In this document: positions 13,649-15,608 of the stretch, in pieces
Position numbering within the stretch: the first letter of the stretch is position 1
Layout of the letters: the number at the start of each line of letters is the position of its first letter
From: CAZHSN01 sp964535125
GTDB taxonomy: Bacteria; Armatimonadota; HRBIN16
Length of the DNA stretch: 15,608 nucleotides
Assembly: GCA_964535125.1 (NCBI GenBank)
Contig: CAZHSN010000086.1
Span: forward strand, 1 to 15,608
Direction of reading: 5' to 3'
Made by a program: the position numbers and the translations under genes
Notes under the pieces: model-generated
Databases searched by the model: none
What the model was told of the DNA's origin: nothing
What the model saw: only the letters and a program-made list of their open reading frames with translations

Positions 13649-14694
13649 CGCGCGCCCATCTCCCGTACCAGGTCGAAGTAGTACATCACCAGGTCATCCT
13701 GAACGTTGTACGGAATATGGTTGCCGACCGCCATGATGAACCCAGGGCAATGTTTCGCCGCCCGCATGCAGCGCTCGACCTCGGCGCGCACTTGCTCACG
13801 CGTACCAAACGTCATCGGCCGGCAGTCGGCATTTCCCACAATCACATGAGTCTGGCCATACTTTTCGGCGATGTACTCCAAACTGGTCATCGGCTCAAAG
13901 ATAAACCCGTCTGCTCCCGCCCAGGCGATGTCATCGATGAACTCGGTGTAGTTTCCATCCGAGCAGAACAGCACTTTGATGCCCTTTTCCTTGAACGGAC
14001 GCCACAGTTCGCGGTACCGCGGAAAGATGTACTCGCGGTAAAACTCGGGTTTGAAAATGGCGCCTTCGGTCCAGACCATGTCGTCATGGCAGATAAAACA
14101 CTCAATGGTCGTGTCGAGCCAGGCCAGCGTATTGGCCTGGGTCACTTTAAAGATTCCCTCCAGCGTGTCACGTCCAAACCGCTTCAGGTCCATCCCGGCG
14201 GCTTCCAACAGCATGTCCCATCCGAACGCCTGAATGGCCCCGGAGACGATCGTCTTGTAGTATCCCCCGGGCAGCAGCATGTCGCCGACATTGCGCTGGT
14301 TCGCTTCCCAAATCTCCTGGTAGTGTGCAGCGCGCTCGGCCCGGTCGGGCAGTCCGTATTCGGCCACCGCGTCAAACGCCAACACCTCCTCGCCATCTTC
14401 GAAGGGACACCGCACATCGCGGTTCATGTCTACGCCGCCCTCCATGTACTCGGCATGGCCCATGTTGGTCCAGCGGCCGGTCCACATCGGGCCGTCATAG
14501 GTCAACCACATCAGGTCGAACTCCAGCCACTCGTAGAACCGGCGCATCAGCGCCGCGTTCTGTTCAGGGTCGCCCGGGATGAGTGGCTCACCCAGTATGC
14601 GGGATGCCAAGGTCGGGTGGTCGAAGTACTCCGTTCGGCCGACTCTCGGGGTCGGCTGCAGATTAAGAATGCGATGGCCAATTTCATATGACAT
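13645..14694 (-). CDS. UroD-family protein without the zinc HxC motif
   Basis: A 349-residue TIM-barrel protein of the uroporphyrinogen decarboxylase superfamily. Diagnostic stretches are CHDDMVWTEGAIFKPEFYRE (202-221), KGIKVLFCSDGNYTEFIDDI (237-256), WAGADGFIFEPMTSLEYIAE (258-277) and VIVGNADCRPMTFGTREQV (284-302). At the position where methyltransferases and the other copy in this operon have FHxCG, it reads FCSDG (Cys244, Asp246), so it should not bind zinc in the MtaA manner. The haem-enzyme FARQAGRY segment is absent as well. It therefore belongs to the large uncharacterised branch of the superfamily, frequent in anaerobic PVC bacteria near sugar-catabolic genes. It begins seven bases after the upstream stop, with AGGAG 11 bases before the ATG, and is GTGA-coupled to the propeller gene. 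Reaction unknown; decarboxylation, methyl transfer and C-C lyase activities are all conceivable. Confidence 0.8.
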   Translation of the reverse strand: MSYEIGHRILNLQPTPRVGRTEYFDHPTLASRILGEPLIPGDPEQNAALMRRFYEWLEFDLMWLTYDGPMWTGRWTNMGHAEYMEGGVDMNRDVRCPFEDGEEVLAFDAVAEYGLPDRAERAAHYQEIWEANQRNVGDMLLPGGYYKTIVSGAIQAFGWDMLLEAAGMDLKRFGRDTLEGIFKVTQANTLAWLDTTIECFICHDDMVWTEGAIFKPEFYREYIFPRYRELWRPFKEKGIKVLFCSDGNYTEFIDDIAWAGADGFIFEPMTSLEYIAEKYGQTHVIVGNADCRPMTFGTREQVRAEVERCMRAAKHCPGFIMAVGNHIPYNVQDDLVMYYFDLVREMGAR

Positions 14695-14701
14695 CGTATG
14701 T

Positions 14702-15608
14702 TCAGCTCCTGGAGATCTCGATCATCTGGTGCCCATTGACGCAGGGCACGGTGAACGTGAGGTCGGGTTTGCATTGCTCGGCGGGAAGCGGCTCGCCACT
14801 TGGCTGCATCCGGACATGGGTGTACGCATCTGGCAATCCCAGGGCAACCTGCAGATGATAGAGGGGTACACGGTCCTCAATGATATCGATCGCCTCGGCA
14901 CGCCGTTCAGGTATATAGTGCAGCAGATGGAGTATGTACCGGTCAGGCTGCGGTTGATACAGCAGCGAACTTTCAACCGAGCGAGGCCCCTCCACACGCA
15001 CCAGCCGTCTGTGGTTCTGCATCAATTGGTCCATGGCGCACAGCACCAGTTCCCGGTAGACCCGGCTGCCGTGGCGTTTATACATGGCAAAAATCGGATA
15101 TCCGATCACCGCGACGTGCTGCGAAGCGACAGCCGCAGGCCGACCGGCAGGCGCCTCAGGCGGCGTCTGGGCGTGACTGCTGAAATGACGCCAGTCGCGG
15201 TTGAAATAGGGTTTCCAGACTTCAGCCAGCGCCTCACCATCCGTCAACTCGAGCGCCAGTCCCCGTTCATACAGGATATACTGCGTATCGGGCACCCGAG
15301 CGGTAAACGGCCCGGTCGGCCGCATGTATTCCTGTGTCCATTCGGACAGGCCGTGTACGTGAACCGGCACACCTGCCAGCGCGTACTCCCAGCGGTCTGA
15401 CAGCAATCCGGACTCGCCGGTCAGCAGCATCCGACCGCCATCGTCCAAAAACCGCTGCAGCGTCCGGGCGTCGTTCTCTGACAAACGGATGTTGTCAGGC
15501 AACACGACCACAGCGTATCTCTCCAGCGGCATCGTCAAGTCCACAAAGTCGAACTGGATCTGCGCTTCCTTGAACATGCGGAGAACCCCCGATGCCGCAG
15601 GATCCATC
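14702..15608 (-). CDS. Glycosidase-like protein with beta-galactosidase trimerisation domain (GHL6/GH42-like), C-terminal part
   Basis: The right edge cuts this gene. The ATG at 15607 is probably internal, because the sequence opens in the middle of a domain. The first 70 or so visible residues (VLRMFKEAQIQFDFVDLTMP, YAVVVLPDNIRLSENDARTL, FLDDGGRMLLTGESGL) match the class-I-amidotransferase-like trimerisation domain of GH42 beta-galactosidases. The final part (PDRYILHLLHYIPERR, IDIIEDRVPLYHLQVALGLP, FTVPCVNGHQMIEI) matches the C-terminal beta-domain of GHL6-type hypothetical glycosidases. Such proteins are usually about 650-700 residues, so more than half, including the catalytic barrel, is outside. 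Candidate substrates are galactosides, fucosides or arabinosides, none of which is decided here. It is followed after seven bases by the UroD-family gene and belongs to the same operon. Confidence 0.75.
   Translation of the reverse strand, partial: MDPAASGVLRMFKEAQIQFDFVDLTMPLERYAVVVLPDNIRLSENDARTLQRFLDDGGRMLLTGESGLLSDRWEYALAGVPVHVHGLSEWTQEYMRPTGPFTARVPDTQYILYERGLALELTDGEALAEVWKPYFNRDWRHFSSHAQTPPEAPAGRPAAVASQHVAVIGYPIFAMYKRHGSRVYRELVLCAMDQLMQNHRRLVRVEGPRSVESSLLYQPQPDRYILHLLHYIPERRAEAIDIIEDRVPLYHLQVALGLPDAYTHVRMQPSGEPLPAEQCKPDLTFTVPCVNGHQMIEISRS

Noticed and set aside
13303..14691. Plus-strand open frame of 462 codons opposite the UroD-family gene
   Set aside because: Antisense to a clear UroD-family protein; the translation is rich in His, Arg and Pro with no family motif.

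Overview
The window reads as part of a polysaccharide- or glycoside-catabolism locus from a GC-rich bacterium. Nearly all of it (1066-15608) is one tightly packed run of ten minus-strand genes, read from right to left. One unrelated-looking plus-strand gene, a ProA-like dehydrogenase cut by the left edge, converges on it at the far left. A glycyl radical enzyme implies an anaerobic or oxygen-avoiding host. Uroporphyrinogen-decarboxylase-family proteins, a large polytopic membrane protein of the DUF6785/DUF6784 type, a GHL6/GH42-like protein and a ROK kinase with a cysteine-free GYGKRGSFEGFCSGGG motif occur together most often in anaerobic members of the Planctomycetes-Verrucomicrobia-Lentisphaerae group, and also in Armatimonadota. 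I lean towards Lentisphaerota or Kiritimatiellota, but this is recall of gene families and not a phylogenetic result.

Layout in transcription order: (1) 15608-14702, C-terminal part of a beta-galactosidase-trimerisation-domain protein; (2) 14694-13645, UroD-family protein without the zinc HxC motif; (3) 13648-12305, beta-propeller glycosidase-like protein; (4) 12308-10194, GH39-like (clan GH-A-like) putative glycosidase; (5) 10212-8254, polytopic membrane protein and likely transporter; an 80-bp gap; (6) 8173-5954, glycyl radical enzyme; (7) 5933-4968, second UroD-family protein, with an HxC...C motif; (8) 4971-2659, GH2 beta-mannosidase-like enzyme; (9) 2666-1728, ROK sugar kinase; (10) 1731-1066, SIS-domain sugar-phosphate isomerase. 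Four junctions are 4-base stop/start overlaps (ATGA or GTGA), two are short overlaps of 8 and 19 bases, and two are gaps of 7 and 20 bases. This indicates one polycistronic, translationally coupled unit. Its promoter lies to the right of the window.

A working model (inference): the membrane protein imports an oligosaccharide or decorated glycoside. The intracellular glycosidases trim it; none has a visible signal peptide, although the first gene lacks its N-terminus. The ROK kinase and SIS isomerase feed the released sugar into central metabolism. The glycyl radical enzyme and the UroD-family proteins, one of which resembles cobamide-dependent methyltransferases, deal with an unusual aglycone or decoration such as a methyl ether, polyol or C-O/C-N bond. 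The most interesting single gene is the glycyl radical enzyme, whose active-site motif is GCAQ instead of the GCxE of dehydratases or the CC of pyruvate formate-lyase.

No tRNA, rRNA, CRISPR array, insertion sequence or phage gene was seen. No stretch over 300 bases lacks a gene.
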